Part shown: positions 24,712 to 33,601 of the stretch, in pieces | Layout: each line of letters starts with the position of its first letter | How positions within the stretch are numbered: the first letter of the stretch is position 1 | Source of the DNA: Plantactinospora endophytica | GTDB taxonomy: Bacteria > Actinomycetota > Actinomycetes > Mycobacteriales > Micromonosporaceae | Assembly: GCF_016862915.1 (NCBI RefSeq) | Contig: NZ_BONW01000041.1 | Coordinates: forward strand, 248,001-312,000 | Direction of reading: 5' to 3' | Length of the DNA stretch: 64,000 bases | The notes under the pieces: model-generated | The model's database searches: none | What the model was told of the DNA's origin: nothing | The model's input: the letters and a program-made list of their open reading frames with translations, nothing else | Made by a program: the position numbers and the translations under genes

Positions 24712-26268
24712 TCAGTGCCGGCGCAGGGCGACCACCGCGATGTCGTCGGTGATCTCCGTCGGGTTGAGTTCGGCCAGCAGCCGCCGACAGAACGCGTCGA
24801 GGTCCTGCTCGACGGTTGCCGCCGTGCCGGCCAGGTCGTCCAGCCGCCGGTCCAGGTCCACGTCCCGGCGTTCGACCAGGCCGTCGGTGTAGAGCACGAG
24901 GGTCGCGCCCCGGGGCAGCACGAATTCGAGGTCGTCGGGGCGGTTCGCGCGGACCCCGAGCAGCGGGGCGCGGTGCTCGACGTACTCGGTCGAGTCGGCG
25001 GTGACCACCAGCGGCGGCAGGTGCCCGGCACTGGCCAGCCGGATCCGGCCGGTGGCGGGTTCCAGGGTGAGCAGGCAGAGCGTCGCGAACTCGGCCGGCA
25101 ACAGGGTACGCAGCAGTTCGTCGACCCGGTCCAGGATGGCGCCGGGCGGATGCCGCTCCACCGCGTACGCCCGGATCGCGTGCCGGAGCTCGGCCATCAC
25201 GGTCGCCGCGTGCAGCGAGTGGCCCGCGACGTCGCCGATCGCGGCGACCAGCCGGCCGTCGATCATCGCCAGTTCGTAGAAGTCGCCGCCGACCTCGGTC
25301 TGCGCGCTCGCCGGCTCGTAGCAGACCGCGAGGTCGAGCCCGGGCACCGTGGGCAGCCGGCGGGGGAGCAGACTGCGCTGCAAGGTCACCGCGATCCGGT
25401 GCTCCTCGTCGTACGAGCGCTGCGCCTCGACCGCCGTCGCCACCGCCTGCACCAGTTGGCTGAGTACGGCGGACTCGGTGGTCAGGGCCGACTCGGGTAC
25501 GGCCACCTGCACCGCCGGGCGGTCCACCCGGAGCCGGGCGGTGGCGACGCAGACCTGCTCGCCGGGGCGTACCGGCACCGGCCAGTCGGCCGACGGCTTG
25601 GCGTGCATCCCGACCCCGACCGGCACGGCCCGGAGGTCGACCGGCCACTGCCGGACCGTCACCGGTCCACCGGGTTCGCCGACCAGTGCCGCCCAGCCTC
25701 GACCGTCGGCGTCCTGCCCGGCCACCAGCGCCCCGGTGCCGAAGATCCGGGACGCCCCGTGCGCCGCCGAGGTGAGCAGCGGCGTGAACGAGGGGGCGGC
25801 GTTCACCGCCAGCGTGGTCTCGGCGAGCGAGGCGAGCCGGGCGGCCAGCAGTTCGGCGCGGCTCCGGGCCCGGTAGTAGCGCAGCGCCGCCTGGGTGGTG
25901 GCGATCAGTTCGTCCGGCTCGATCGGTTCCACGAGGTACGCGTCCGCGCCCCGGGTCAGGCCCTGCGCCCGGTCGGAAACGCTCACCGCGTGCGCCGACA
26001 CGTGGATCACCGGTCGTGAGGCGTGCCGGGGATCGGCCTTGATCCGCTCGCTCACCTCGAAGCCGCTCATGTCGCCCAGCCGTACGTCGAGGACGACCAG
26101 GTCGATCTCCTCCCGCTCCATCCGGTCCAGCGCCGCACCGCCGCTGTCCGCCTGGACGACCGTGTACCCGGCCCTGGTGAGCCAACTGACCAGCAGGTAG
26201 CGCTTGGCGGCGCTGTCGTCGACGACCAGGATCGTCGCGCCGGAGCCGACCTGTTCCGCGCCGCTCAC
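24712..26268 (-). CDS. Receiver domain-PP2C (SpoIIE/RsbU) phosphatase, stressosome output
   Basis: 518 residues starting at GTG 26268, which overlaps the histidine kinase stop by GTGA. Residues 12-125 form a receiver domain (ATILVVDDSAAKRYLLVSWL; phosphoacceptor Asp in LVVLDVRLGDMSG). A GAF-like linker follows, then a PP2C-type phosphatase of the SpoIIE/RsbU kind (GGDFYELAMIDGRLVAAIGD, GHSLHAATVMAELR, TLVLYTDGLVERRD, TDDIAVVALR). Such proteins dephosphorylate STAS anti-anti-sigma factors when their receiver is activated. It is the last gene of the six-gene series, and the kinase next to it is the obvious phosphodonor. Confidence 0.92.
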   Translation of the reverse strand: MSGAEQVGSGATILVVDDSAAKRYLLVSWLTRAGYTVVQADSGGAALDRMEREEIDLVVLDVRLGDMSGFEVSERIKADPRHASRPVIHVSAHAVSVSDRAQGLTRGADAYLVEPIEPDELIATTQAALRYYRARSRAELLAARLASLAETTLAVNAAPSFTPLLTSAAHGASRIFGTGALVAGQDADGRGWAALVGEPGGPVTVRQWPVDLRAVPVGVGMHAKPSADWPVPVRPGEQVCVATARLRVDRPAVQVAVPESALTTESAVLSQLVQAVATAVEAQRSYDEEHRIAVTLQRSLLPRRLPTVPGLDLAVCYEPASAQTEVGGDFYELAMIDGRLVAAIGDVAGHSLHAATVMAELRHAIRAYAVERHPPGAILDRVDELLRTLLPAEFATLCLLTLEPATGRIRLASAGHLPPLVVTADSTEYVEHRAPLLGVRANRPDDLEFVLPRGATLVLYTDGLVERRDVDLDRRLDDLAGTAATVEQDLDAFCRRLLAELNPTEITDDIAVVALRRH

Positions 26269-27650
26269 GGTGTCGGCCGCAGCGGTAGGTGGACGGTGAA
26301 CGTACTGCCGGCGCCGGGCTCGCTGGTCATCCGCAGGTCGCCGCCGAGCAGCCGGGACAGCCGCCGGGCGTACGGCAGGCCGAGGCCGGTGCCCCGGGCG
26401 CCGGTCGGCGAGGGACGCCCCGGCACCTGGTAGAACTCCTCGAAGATCCGCTCCTGTAGCTCGGCCGGTACGCCGATTCCGGTGTCGCTGACCCGGACGA
26501 CCCACCAGTCGCCGTCGACCTCGGCGGTCATCCGGACCTCGCCCCGCGCGGTGAACTTGAGCCCGTTGTGCAGCAGGTTGCGCAGCACCTGGGTGAGCAG
26601 CACCTCGTCGGTGCGGATCAGCGCCGGCGGCGCGGGGTCGACCACCACCAGCTCCACCTCGGGCCGGGTGGCCATCGCCCGTACGGTGCCCCGGAGCTGG
26701 CCGAAGACGGTCCGCAGCTCGACGTCGGTCCAGTTCGGCTCGATCGCCCCGGACTCCGCCTTGCCGAGGTCCAGCAGCTCGTTGACCAGCGACAGCAGGT
26801 CGGCGGCCGAGCCCCGGATCAGCTCCGCCTGCTCCCGCTGCTCGGCGGTGAGCGGGTCGGAGGCCGGGTCCAGCAGCAGCCGGGTCAGCCCGATCACCGC
26901 GGTCACCGGCGCGCGGAGTTCGTGGCTGACGTTGGCCAGGAACCGGCTCTTCGCCTCGCTGGCGGCGCGGAGCTGCACGGAGCGCTCCTCCAACTCGGCG
27001 TGCAGCGCGACCACGCCCCGGTTGGTCTCGTCGAGTTCCTCGGAGAGCTGCGTGTAGAGCGCCAGCACGCCCCGGTTGGTCTCGGCGAGTTCCTCGTTGA
27101 GCCGGACGAGCTCGTCGCGCTGCGCCCGGGTCTGCTCCAGGGCCGCGAGGAGCTGCTCGTTCTGCTCGGCCATCTCCTCCAGCGGAGTACTGGCGGCCGA
27201 GGCGTTCAGGTTGTCGCGTATCACGTCAAGGCGATCCGGGGTGAGCGGGCTGGTCGGGGCGGGGATCCGGCGGGTCATCCGGAGTACGAGCGCCGCACCG
27301 TCCCGGGCGACACTGAAGGTGTCGACCAGCCGGCCCAGCACCAGGGCTTCGGTGAGCGTCTGTTCCGTCGTGCCGGCCGGCGGTACGGCGGTGACCTCGG
27401 TGACCAGCACCTGCGGAGTGGCGTCGACCGTCACCGCGAAGGTCACCTCGGCTCGCGCCGGTACGGCCAGCGTGACGACGAGGTAGCGGCCGATCTCGCT
27501 GAGCGCGGTGGCGAGCCGTACCTGGTCCTGGTGCTCCATGCCGACGGCGGCGGCCACCTCGCGGCCGCGCTGGCGGACCAGGAACACGTCCGGCTCGGCG
27601 CGCAGCGTCATCCGCAGCAGCACCGGACCGGTGGCCGATGGCCCGGTCAC
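26265..27650 (-). CDS. Histidine kinase of the stressosome operon
   Basis: 461 residues. An N-terminal anti-sigma-like region (residues 20-135) is followed by a coiled coil (LEEMAEQNEQLLAALEQTRA and the repeat EELAETNRGVLALYTQLSEE). HisKA carries the phosphorylatable His in ANVSHELRAPVT, and HATPase has LLHNGLKFT, VSDTGIG and GTGLGL. It has no membrane segment, so it is a soluble kinase sensing the cytoplasm or the stressosome. It is coupled by GTGA overlap to the receiver-PP2C gene. Confidence 0.92.
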   Translation of the reverse strand: MTGPSATGPVLLRMTLRAEPDVFLVRQRGREVAAAVGMEHQDQVRLATALSEIGRYLVVTLAVPARAEVTFAVTVDATPQVLVTEVTAVPPAGTTEQTLTEALVLGRLVDTFSVARDGAALVLRMTRRIPAPTSPLTPDRLDVIRDNLNASAASTPLEEMAEQNEQLLAALEQTRAQRDELVRLNEELAETNRGVLALYTQLSEELDETNRGVVALHAELEERSVQLRAASEAKSRFLANVSHELRAPVTAVIGLTRLLLDPASDPLTAEQREQAELIRGSAADLLSLVNELLDLGKAESGAIEPNWTDVELRTVFGQLRGTVRAMATRPEVELVVVDPAPPALIRTDEVLLTQVLRNLLHNGLKFTARGEVRMTAEVDGDWWVVRVSDTGIGVPAELQERIFEEFYQVPGRPSPTGARGTGLGLPYARRLSRLLGGDLRMTSEPGAGSTFTVHLPLRPTP

Positions 27651-27728
27651 GACCGCTCCCCGGTCACGGCCGCTGCTCCGGCCCGGCGTGGCGCGGTCGT
27701 CACGGCTTCCCGTCCAGACGTGGCCCGG

Positions 27729-28757
27729 TCACGGCGCGGTCCGGGCGACGAGGACGCAGGCGTCGTCACGGCGTACGGCGGCGTCCCGCAGCAGGGTGCC
27801 GGCGATCACCTGCGGCGAGCGCGCGGCCAACCCGACGTAGTCGGTCAGCCGCCACCGGTCGGTCACCCCGTCACTGTGCATGACCAGGCAGGCGCCGTCC
27901 GGGAACGGGTAGTCGAACTCGCGTACCGTCCGCCGCTGGTGGCCGACGATGCCGGGCATGGAGACCAGGCCACGCCGGTCGGCGTCGTGGTGCACGGAGC
28001 CGGCGATGTTGCCGAGCCCGGCGTACCGGACCAGCCCGGCCGCCGAATCGAGTTCGGCGACGGCGGCGGCAGCGCCCCGGGTGTGGCTGATCGCCCGGTG
28101 CAGGTGTTCGAGCACCGCTGCCGGCGGCGCCGCCGGAGCCAGGTGGAAGGCGTGCACGGCGGCCCGGGCCGCCACGGCGGCGAGCGGCCCGTGCCCGAGC
28201 CCGTCGCAGACCAGCACCTGCCGCCGGCCCTCGACGGTACGCACCGCGAACCCGTCGCCGCAGGACTGCTCGCCGCTCATCGGTCGGCTCACCCCGGCGA
28301 CCCGGCCCGGCTCCGGCGCCTCCCCCGGCCAGACCTGGGCGGCGGTCACCGTGCCACGGCCGGGCAGCGAGAAGACGTCGAACCAGCTCGACTGCCGGCC
28401 GATCGCGCCGAGCCCGATGCCGAGGGAGCCGGCGGTCGAGTGACCGTCCCGGGTCGACGAGACCACGTCGGTCATCCCCGGGCCGGAGTCGAGGGCGAGC
28501 AGTTCCACCCCGGCCACCCGGTCGTTTCGGGCCGGCCGGATCAGCAGCAGTCCGTTGTCGGCGTGCTTGACGAGATTGCTGGCCAGTTCGACGGCGACGA
28601 TGGCCACGGCGCCGGCGCGGGCCTCGTCGAAACCCATCCGGCCGGCCAACAGTTCGGCGGCCCGGCGGACGGTGCCGACCGCACCCAACTCCTCGACCTG
28701 GAACCACGCGCCCTCGTCGACAAGCCGGTCGTCGCCGCTCACATCGATCGCGCCCAT
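27729..28757 (-). CDS. GHKL ATPase-SpoIIE/RsbX phosphatase fusion
   Basis: 342 residues. The N-terminal part is an anti-sigma-type ATPase (VELASNLVKHADNG as the N-box, LDSGPGM, GSLGIGLGAI); from about 160 on there is a PP2C/SpoIIE-type phosphatase (VLVCDGLGHGPLAA, VMHSDGVTDRW). In Bacillus the separate RsbX resets the stressosome by dephosphorylating RsbR and RsbS; fusion to an ATPase module allows a link to an anti-sigma function. It overlaps the rsbT gene by 19 bases. Confidence 0.88.
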   Translation of the reverse strand: MGAIDVSGDDRLVDEGAWFQVEELGAVGTVRRAAELLAGRMGFDEARAGAVAIVAVELASNLVKHADNGLLLIRPARNDRVAGVELLALDSGPGMTDVVSSTRDGHSTAGSLGIGLGAIGRQSSWFDVFSLPGRGTVTAAQVWPGEAPEPGRVAGVSRPMSGEQSCGDGFAVRTVEGRRQVLVCDGLGHGPLAAVAARAAVHAFHLAPAAPPAAVLEHLHRAISHTRGAAAAVAELDSAAGLVRYAGLGNIAGSVHHDADRRGLVSMPGIVGHQRRTVREFDYPFPDGACLVMHSDGVTDRWRLTDYVGLAARSPQVIAGTLLRDAAVRRDDACVLVARTAP

Positions 28758-29164
28758 TTCGTGATCGTCACCCGGGTGCCCTGACCGGTGCCGGTCTGCA
28801 CCTCGAACTCGTCGACCAGCCGCCGCGCGCCGCCGAGGCCCAGCCCCAGGCCGCCGCCCGAGGTGTAGCCGTCGGTCAGCGCCAGCTCCAGGTTGGCGAT
28901 GCCGGGGCCCTCGTCGGAGAAGACGATCCGGATGCCCTTGCGGCGACCGCTGTCCACGACACCGACCTCGGCGCCGCCGCCACCGCCGTAGACCAGGGTG
29001 TTCCGGGCCAGCTCGCTCGCGGCGGTGACCAGCTTGGTCTGGTCGACCAGGGAGAGCGAGACCGCGACGGCGGCGGTACGGACGAGTTGGCGTACCCGCA
29101 CCACGTCGGCGTCCGAGTTGATCGTCACGACCTGCGGGGTGGACAGGTCGGGCCGGCCGGTCAA
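28739..29164 (-). CDS. rsbT: RsbT-type serine/threonine kinase
   Basis: 141 residues. TTG 29164 is chosen because it overlaps the rsbS stop as TTGA. The GHKL motifs are ASELARNTLVYGGGG (N-box), FSDEGPGI (G1) and GGLGLGLGGARRLVDEFEV (G2). It matches RsbT, which phosphorylates RsbR and RsbS in the stressosome and, when released, activates a phosphatase. The gene order R-S-T is the same as in Bacillus. Confidence 0.92.
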   Translation of the reverse strand: MTGRPDLSTPQVVTINSDADVVRVRQLVRTAAVAVSLSLVDQTKLVTAASELARNTLVYGGGGGAEVGVVDSGRRKGIRIVFSDEGPGIANLELALTDGYTSGGGLGLGLGGARRLVDEFEVQTGTGQGTRVTITKWARSM

Positions 29165-29610
29165 GACGCGGTCGCCGTCGGGTGGTCGGGGTCCGGGCCG
29201 AGAGCGAGCATCCACGCCGTGTCCGAGTCCGACCCGCGTACGTGGTCCGCGTCGTCCTGCCGGGACCGGGCCAGCAGTTCCATGCCGCGTTCGACGTTCA
29301 GCGCGGTCCGGATGCCGTTCAGCGACAGGCCCAGTTCGACGAGGGTGATCGCGACAGCCGGCCGCATCCCGACCACCACGGTCTCGGCGTCGAGTACCCG
29401 GGCTATCGCGGCGATCGTGGAGAGCATCCGGCCGACGAACGAGTCGACGATGTCCATCGCGGTGATGTCGATGATCACCCCGTGGCAGCCGCTCTGCACG
29501 ATCCGGTCGGAGAGGTCCTGTTGCAGGGCCAGCGCGGTCTGGTCCTCCATGTCGACCTGGATCGAGACCAGCAGCAGGTCACCGATCTTGAGCACCGGTA
29601 CCCGGTGCAT
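29161..29610 (-). CDS. rsbS: RsbS-type STAS scaffold protein
   Basis: 149 residues, one STAS domain. The phosphorylation serine equivalent to Bacillus RsbS Ser59 is Ser57 in IDITAMDIVDSFVGR. A C-terminal tail of about 30 residues (Asp/His-rich) extends beyond the domain. Start and stop overlap the neighbours by one base (TGATG with rsbR) and four bases (TTGA with rsbT), so the three proteins are made in a fixed ratio. Confidence 0.93.
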   Translation of the reverse strand: MHRVPVLKIGDLLLVSIQVDMEDQTALALQQDLSDRIVQSGCHGVIIDITAMDIVDSFVGRMLSTIAAIARVLDAETVVVGMRPAVAITLVELGLSLNGIRTALNVERGMELLARSRQDDADHVRGSDSDTAWMLALGPDPDHPTATAS

Positions 29611-30485
29611 CAGGCCTCCCGCGCGCCGCGTGCGGCGCTGCCGTTGCCCCGGCGGGACTGCTCGATCGTGCGTAGCGCGTGCCGGAGCGCGTCGGCCAGC
29701 GTCGCCTTGGTGGCGATGTCGCCGAACTCGATGCCCAACGCCACGATCGTCTGGGCGATCTGCGGCCGGATGCCCGATACGATGCACTCGGCGCCCATCA
29801 GGCGGGCGGCCACCACCGTCTTCAGGATGTGCTGCGCGACCTGGGTGTCCACCGCCGGCACGCCGGTGATGTCGATGATCGCGTACGGCGAGCCGGTGTC
29901 GACCAGGGTCTGCAGCAGCCGCTCCATCACGACCTGGGCCCGGGCCGAGTCCAGCGTGCCGACGAGCGGGATGGCGACCACGCCCTCCCAGAGCTTCACC
30001 ACCGGGGTGGAGAGTTCGAGAAGCTGCTCGGCCTGGTCGGCGAGGAGTTCCTCCCGCGACCTGGCGTACCGCTCGAAGGTGAACAGGCCCAACTGGTCGA
30101 CCACCCCGGAGGCGGTGACGTAGTCCGCCAGCGCCCGCTGGTCGCCGGAGCGTACGTCGAGCACGTCGACAAGCGCGTCCTTGAGCGCGAAGACGCTCAC
30201 CGCGGTCTCGGTGGCGGTGAAGCCCTGCTGCGCCCGGCTTCGGGACATCTCGGAGAGCGTGGCCCGCAGCGCGCCGGACGCGTCGGCGGCCAGGTCGAAC
30301 TGCCCCTCGGCGAGCGCGGCGCGCAGCGCCCGGTGCAGCTCCTGCACCTGTTGGCGTAGCTCCGCCTCCGTCATCCGGCCGCGCACCGAGGCGGCGGTGA
30401 CCTCGGTCCAGCGCTCAACCAGCCGCGCCGCGTGGCTGTCGAGCAACGCGGCGAAGCGGCTGCTCTCGTCGGCCGTGATGGCCAT
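29610..30485 (-). CDS. rsbR: RsbR-type stressosome sensor/scaffold protein
   Basis: 291 residues starting at ATG 30485 behind GGGGAGGGA. The N-terminal RsbR globin-like helical domain (about 1-150) is followed by a STAS domain. Candidate phospho-threonines are Thr214 in DITGVPAVDTQVAQ and Thr246 in RPQIAQTIVALG, at the positions of the two Thr residues used in Bacillus RsbR. It is the first gene of a six-gene set and the likely input module. The 277 bases upstream separate it from the divergent VOC gene and should contain the promoter. Confidence 0.93.
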   Translation of the reverse strand: MAITADESSRFAALLDSHAARLVERWTEVTAASVRGRMTEAELRQQVQELHRALRAALAEGQFDLAADASGALRATLSEMSRSRAQQGFTATETAVSVFALKDALVDVLDVRSGDQRALADYVTASGVVDQLGLFTFERYARSREELLADQAEQLLELSTPVVKLWEGVVAIPLVGTLDSARAQVVMERLLQTLVDTGSPYAIIDITGVPAVDTQVAQHILKTVVAARLMGAECIVSGIRPQIAQTIVALGIEFGDIATKATLADALRHALRTIEQSRRGNGSAARGAREA

Positions 30486-30762
30486 CGTTCCCTCCCCGAA
30501 TGCTGGTCGCGGGCGTGCCGATGGCCAGCCCGGCCGGTGGACTGTATCACCGGGATCCGTCGGGACGACCTGACGGACTCTCTGGCCAGCCGGTATTGGC
30601 GGCTCCGGATGCCTCGCCCGGGTCGCGGCCGGCGTCCGCCGGACGGGCAGCGCCGTGGACGTCGAGAGCCGGGATCCGGCTCCGACCTCTGCGGTGTACG
30701 GCACCGGTCAGGTGCCACCCCGATCGGCGCCGAGGCGCCACGTCTTACCTGGGAAGGAAACC

Positions 30763-31152
30763 ATGGGACAGCCCGTCGTGCACTTCGAGATCATCGGTAC
30801 GGATCCGGCGGCGCTCCGGAGCTACTACGGCGACCTGTTCGGCTGGACGTTCGGTGTGGGTGACGCCGCCACCGACGCCGTCTCCGCGCCGGGCGAGTAC
30901 GGCTTCGTCGACGGCGGCACCACCGGCGACGGCACCGGGATCAACGGTGGTGTCGCGGGCGGTACCGGACACCGGCCCCGGGTGCTGTTCTACGTCGGTG
31001 TTCCCGACGTCGAAGCGGCGCTCCAACGGGCCGAGAGCCTCGGCGGCGAGCGCATCCTGGGTCCGGCCCCGACCAGCGGCGGCGCCATTGCGGTCGGTCA
31101 CTTCACCGATCCGGAGGGCAACCTGATCGGTGTCGCCGGTCCACCGCGGTGA
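30763..31152 (+). CDS. VOC/glyoxalase-fold protein, first gene of the polyketide region
   Basis: 129 residues, ATG 30763 behind GGGAAGGA. It shows the VOC pattern VHFEIIGTDPAALRSYYGDL with FGWTF, then PRVLFYVGVPDVEAALQRAE, and GHFTDPEGNLIGVAG at the end. The fold covers glyoxalases, bleomycin-type resistance proteins and dioxygenases. The metal ligands are only partly identifiable. It could belong to the cluster (resistance or tailoring) or be an edge gene. The gap to the next cluster gene is 372 bases. Confidence 0.75.
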   Translation: MGQPVVHFEIIGTDPAALRSYYGDLFGWTFGVGDAATDAVSAPGEYGFVDGGTTGDGTGINGGVAGGTGHRPRVLFYVGVPDVEAALQRAESLGGERILGPAPTSGGAIAVGHFTDPEGNLIGVAGPPR

Positions 31153-31524
31153 CCACTGCCGCCGGGCGGCGCGGTGTCGACGGCGACTGGACGCCGGCCG
31201 GTGCCGCCTGGCGGCAACCGCGACGGCGGGGGCGTTCCCGGTCCGCCTCCGCCCGGGGGAGGAGGCGCCGCCCGAGCGGCGGAGCGGCGGGATCGTCAGC
31301 GCGGCGGAAGACCGGCGCCGGCCACCGCCGTAGCGTGGGACCAGGTCCGGGACACCACGTGCGGGTCGATGTCGTACGCGATGGCGAGGGGTGCGCCCGA
31401 CGGCGGTCCGGGATCCGGGCAGCCCGGGAAACCGTACCCGGCCGGCCGGTGCCCCGGCGCTGGCCGGTGACCGTTTCCGGCCGGCGGTGGAGCCGGCCAC
31501 CCCCGTCGAGGAGGCGAGTGTGCG
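31153..31524. other. Intergenic region before the flavin reductase
   Basis: I see no convincing gene in these 372 bases. They carry the promoter region for the flavin-reductase gene, with a GAGGAGG ribosome site at about 31507-31513. Open frames here are short, Arg/Pro-rich and lack ribosome sites. Confidence 0.5.
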
Positions 31525-32097
31525 GTGACCGAGACCGTGGTGTCCGACCCGATCGACCAGCGCCGACTACGTACGGTGCTCGGTCACTTCACCACCGGCG
31601 TGGTGGTGGTGACCGCCGTCACCCCGGACGGCCGGCCGACCGGGATGACGGCGAACTCCTTCTCGTCGCTGTCCCTCGACCCACCACTGGTGCTGTTCTG
31701 CGTCAACCGGCACTCGCGGCTCTTCCCGGTGTTCGCCTCGGCGCCGGCCTTCGCCGTCAACGTGCTGCGGGAGCGGGACCGGGACCTGTCCCAGCGGTTC
31801 GCCCGGCCCGGCCTCGACCGCTTCGGCGAGCTGACCCCCCGGTACGGCCGCAGCGGCGCACCGCTGCTCGACGACCCGCTGGCGGTACTCGAATGCGTGG
31901 CGCCGCGCCGGGTTCCGGCCGGGGACCACGAGATCGTCATCGGCCGGGTGGTCGAGGCGTGGGCGGCCGACGAGCCGGACGCGGAGCCACTGGTCTACTA
32001 CGGCGGCGCCTACCGCACCCTGCACCCGGACCGGGCGGTACCGGGCCTCCGGGTCCCGCTGGAGGACCCGCTCGACTGGTGGGTGCCGTTCCGCTGA
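31525..32097 (+). CDS. Flavin reductase (HpaC/ActVB-like, NAD(P)H:flavin)
   Basis: 190 residues of the flavin reductase family: LRTVLGHFTTGVVVVTAVT, GMTANSFSSLSLDPPLVLF (the flavin-contact loop), SAPAFAVNVL and the C-terminal VYYGGAYRTL. Such enzymes supply reduced FMN or FAD to two-component monooxygenases and halogenases. The halogenase-like gene at 44.7 kb and the ABM genes are the likely clients. GTG 31525 with GAGGAGG 11 bases upstream is the start. Confidence 0.9.
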   Translation: MTETVVSDPIDQRRLRTVLGHFTTGVVVVTAVTPDGRPTGMTANSFSSLSLDPPLVLFCVNRHSRLFPVFASAPAFAVNVLRERDRDLSQRFARPGLDRFGELTPRYGRSGAPLLDDPLAVLECVAPRRVPAGDHEIVIGRVVEAWAADEPDAEPLVYYGGAYRTLHPDRAVPGLRVPLEDPLDWWVPFR

Positions 32098-32183
32098 ACC
32101 CCGCGTACCGGGTCGGTTCCCGGCCGGCGGGTCGATGGATCCCGGCCGGGGCCGATCCGTCGGAAGCAGGATGGAGACCCAGC

Positions 32184-32930
32184 ATGGACGCCGGCGGTAT
32201 CGACGACTACCTCGGGCAGATCGAGCGCGGCCTGACCGGAGCCCGGCCGAGGTGGCGAAGCCAGGTGCTCGACGAGTTGCGGTACGGGCTGGAGGACGCG
32301 GCCGACCGGCACCGGTCGCTGGGCGGCTCCCGGATCGAGGCGGAGCGGCTGGCGGTCACCGAGTGGGGGCCGGCGGCGGTGGTGGTACGGGACTTCGCGT
32401 ACGAGTCCCTGCACTCCGGCGGGCGGCGCCTCTCGGTGGCCGTACTCGCCACGGCACCGGTGGCGGTGGCCGCCTGGAGCCTGACGTTGCTGTCCGGCCC
32501 GCCCGATCCGTGGCCGAGCGACGTGCCGATCGAGATCGAGCTCGCCGGCCGGATGATGACCCTGCTGGCCCTCGGCGCGGTCTGCGCGGCGGTCGGGGTG
32601 CTGCTCGGTGGCCGTCGGGCCCGGGGCGTCACGTGGCGCCGGGGCAGCCTGCTCGGCTACCGGGCCGGGCTGGCGGCCGGCGGCGCCCTGGCGACCAGTC
32701 TCGCCCTCGCGCTGCTGATCCTGCTCGAACGGGCGGTCGTCGACCCGGGTTCGGTCGGCTGGCCGGGATCGGTGCTGGCGGCCGGCGTCTCGGTCGGCGT
32801 ACTGGTGCTGCTGGCCGGGGAGGTCCGGCCGCTGGTCCGGGCCGGTCGGCTGACCGCCGGTGCCCTGCCGGGGGAGCGGACACCCGGCAGGGCACGGACC
32901 TCGGACGGGACCGGCGACCGTCCTCAGTAG
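32184..32930 (+). CDS. Membrane protein with HAAS-like N-terminal domain
   Basis: 248 residues starting at ATG 32184 (GGAG, spacing 7). Residues 1-75 resemble the HAAS signalling domain (YLGQIERGLTGARPRWRSQV, LDELRYGLEDAADRH). Four hydrophobic segments follow (LSVAVLATAPVAVAAWSLTL, MMTLLALGAVCAAVGVLLGG, a third near ALATSLALALLILL, and SVLAAGVSVGVLVLL). It is likely an integral membrane sensor partner; the usual PadR-type regulator is not next to it. It converges with the ABM gene, and the two overlap by 7 bases at their ends. Confidence 0.65.
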   Translation: MDAGGIDDYLGQIERGLTGARPRWRSQVLDELRYGLEDAADRHRSLGGSRIEAERLAVTEWGPAAVVVRDFAYESLHSGGRRLSVAVLATAPVAVAAWSLTLLSGPPDPWPSDVPIEIELAGRMMTLLALGAVCAAVGVLLGGRRARGVTWRRGSLLGYRAGLAAGGALATSLALALLILLERAVVDPGSVGWPGSVLAAGVSVGVLVLLAGEVRPLVRAGRLTAGALPGERTPGRARTSDGTGDRPQ

Positions 32931-33268
32931 CCGGTCAGCACCTCCAGTACCTCGTACGGCGGCTCGCGGTCGCTGTCCCGGAACGGGCGCAGCGGTGCCG
33001 TGGTCGTCCGGTGGCCGGCGCTGCGCTCCCAGGCGAGGAAGGCGTCCAGGCTGCTCCACTCGCTGGCCACCACCACGCTGCCCGGGTCGCCGGGAGCGCG
33101 CAGCAGTTCGTTGCCGAGCAGCCCCGGGGTGTCGGCGAGGTCCCGGCTGATCGACCGGTACGCGGCCAGCACCGGGGCGATGCCGTCGGCCGGCGCCCGG
33201 TGCCAGACGAGTACCCGGACCCGGCCCGCCGGTCCGCCGGGTGCGGCGGACCGGCCGGTCGTGGTCAT
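32924..33268 (-). CDS. Antibiotic-biosynthesis monooxygenase (ABM) domain protein 1
   Basis: 114 residues with the ABM alpha+beta barrel pattern: RVLVWHRAPADGIAPVLAAY, PGLLGNELLRAPGDPGSVVV, SEWSSLDAFLAWERS. These small dimers, typified by ActVA-Orf6, oxidise anthrones to quinones without a metal or flavin, or act as cyclases. ATG 33268 overlaps the previous stop (ATGA), coupling it to ABM 2. Confidence 0.8.
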   Translation of the reverse strand: MTTTGRSAAPGGPAGRVRVLVWHRAPADGIAPVLAAYRSISRDLADTPGLLGNELLRAPGDPGSVVVASEWSSLDAFLAWERSAGHRTTTAPLRPFRDSDREPPYEVLEVLTGY

Positions 33269-33600
33269 CCGAGGTCCGCCGCGGCGCCGGGCATGTGGTC
33301 GAGTACCCGCATCGTCGCGATCGACCCGTCCGACCGGTACGGGTGCAGCCGCGCCCGGTGCGCGAGGTGCTGCGGGCTCGCCTCGAACTGCCGGAACTGC
33401 TGCTCGTCCACCCAGTCGCTGCCGATGTAGTAGACCGGCTCGTCCGCGCCGCTGTCGCGCATCAGCCAGTGGCCCAGGTTCGCCGGATGCCCGGTGACCG
33501 CCTCGGCGACGGTGTGCCACTCCTTCTCGAATCCCTGCTCCAGGCCGGGGTGGATCCGCATCCGCAGGAGTACCCGGAAACCCGGGGTGCGGTACGACAT
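33265..33600 (-). CDS. Antibiotic-biosynthesis monooxygenase (ABM) domain protein 2
   Basis: 111 residues. The ABM pattern FRVLLRMRIHPGLEQGFEKE, GHWLMRDSGADEPVYYIGSD and WVDEQQFRQFEASPQH is clear. A role in quinone formation or ring hydroxylation of the polyketide is likely. The start lies 1 base after the SDR stop, and the stop is coupled to ABM 1, so three genes form one transcript. Confidence 0.8.
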   Translation of the reverse strand: MSYRTPGFRVLLRMRIHPGLEQGFEKEWHTVAEAVTGHPANLGHWLMRDSGADEPVYYIGSDWVDEQQFRQFEASPQHLAHRARLHPYRSDGSIATMRVLDHMPGAAADLG

Positions 33601-33601
33601 C

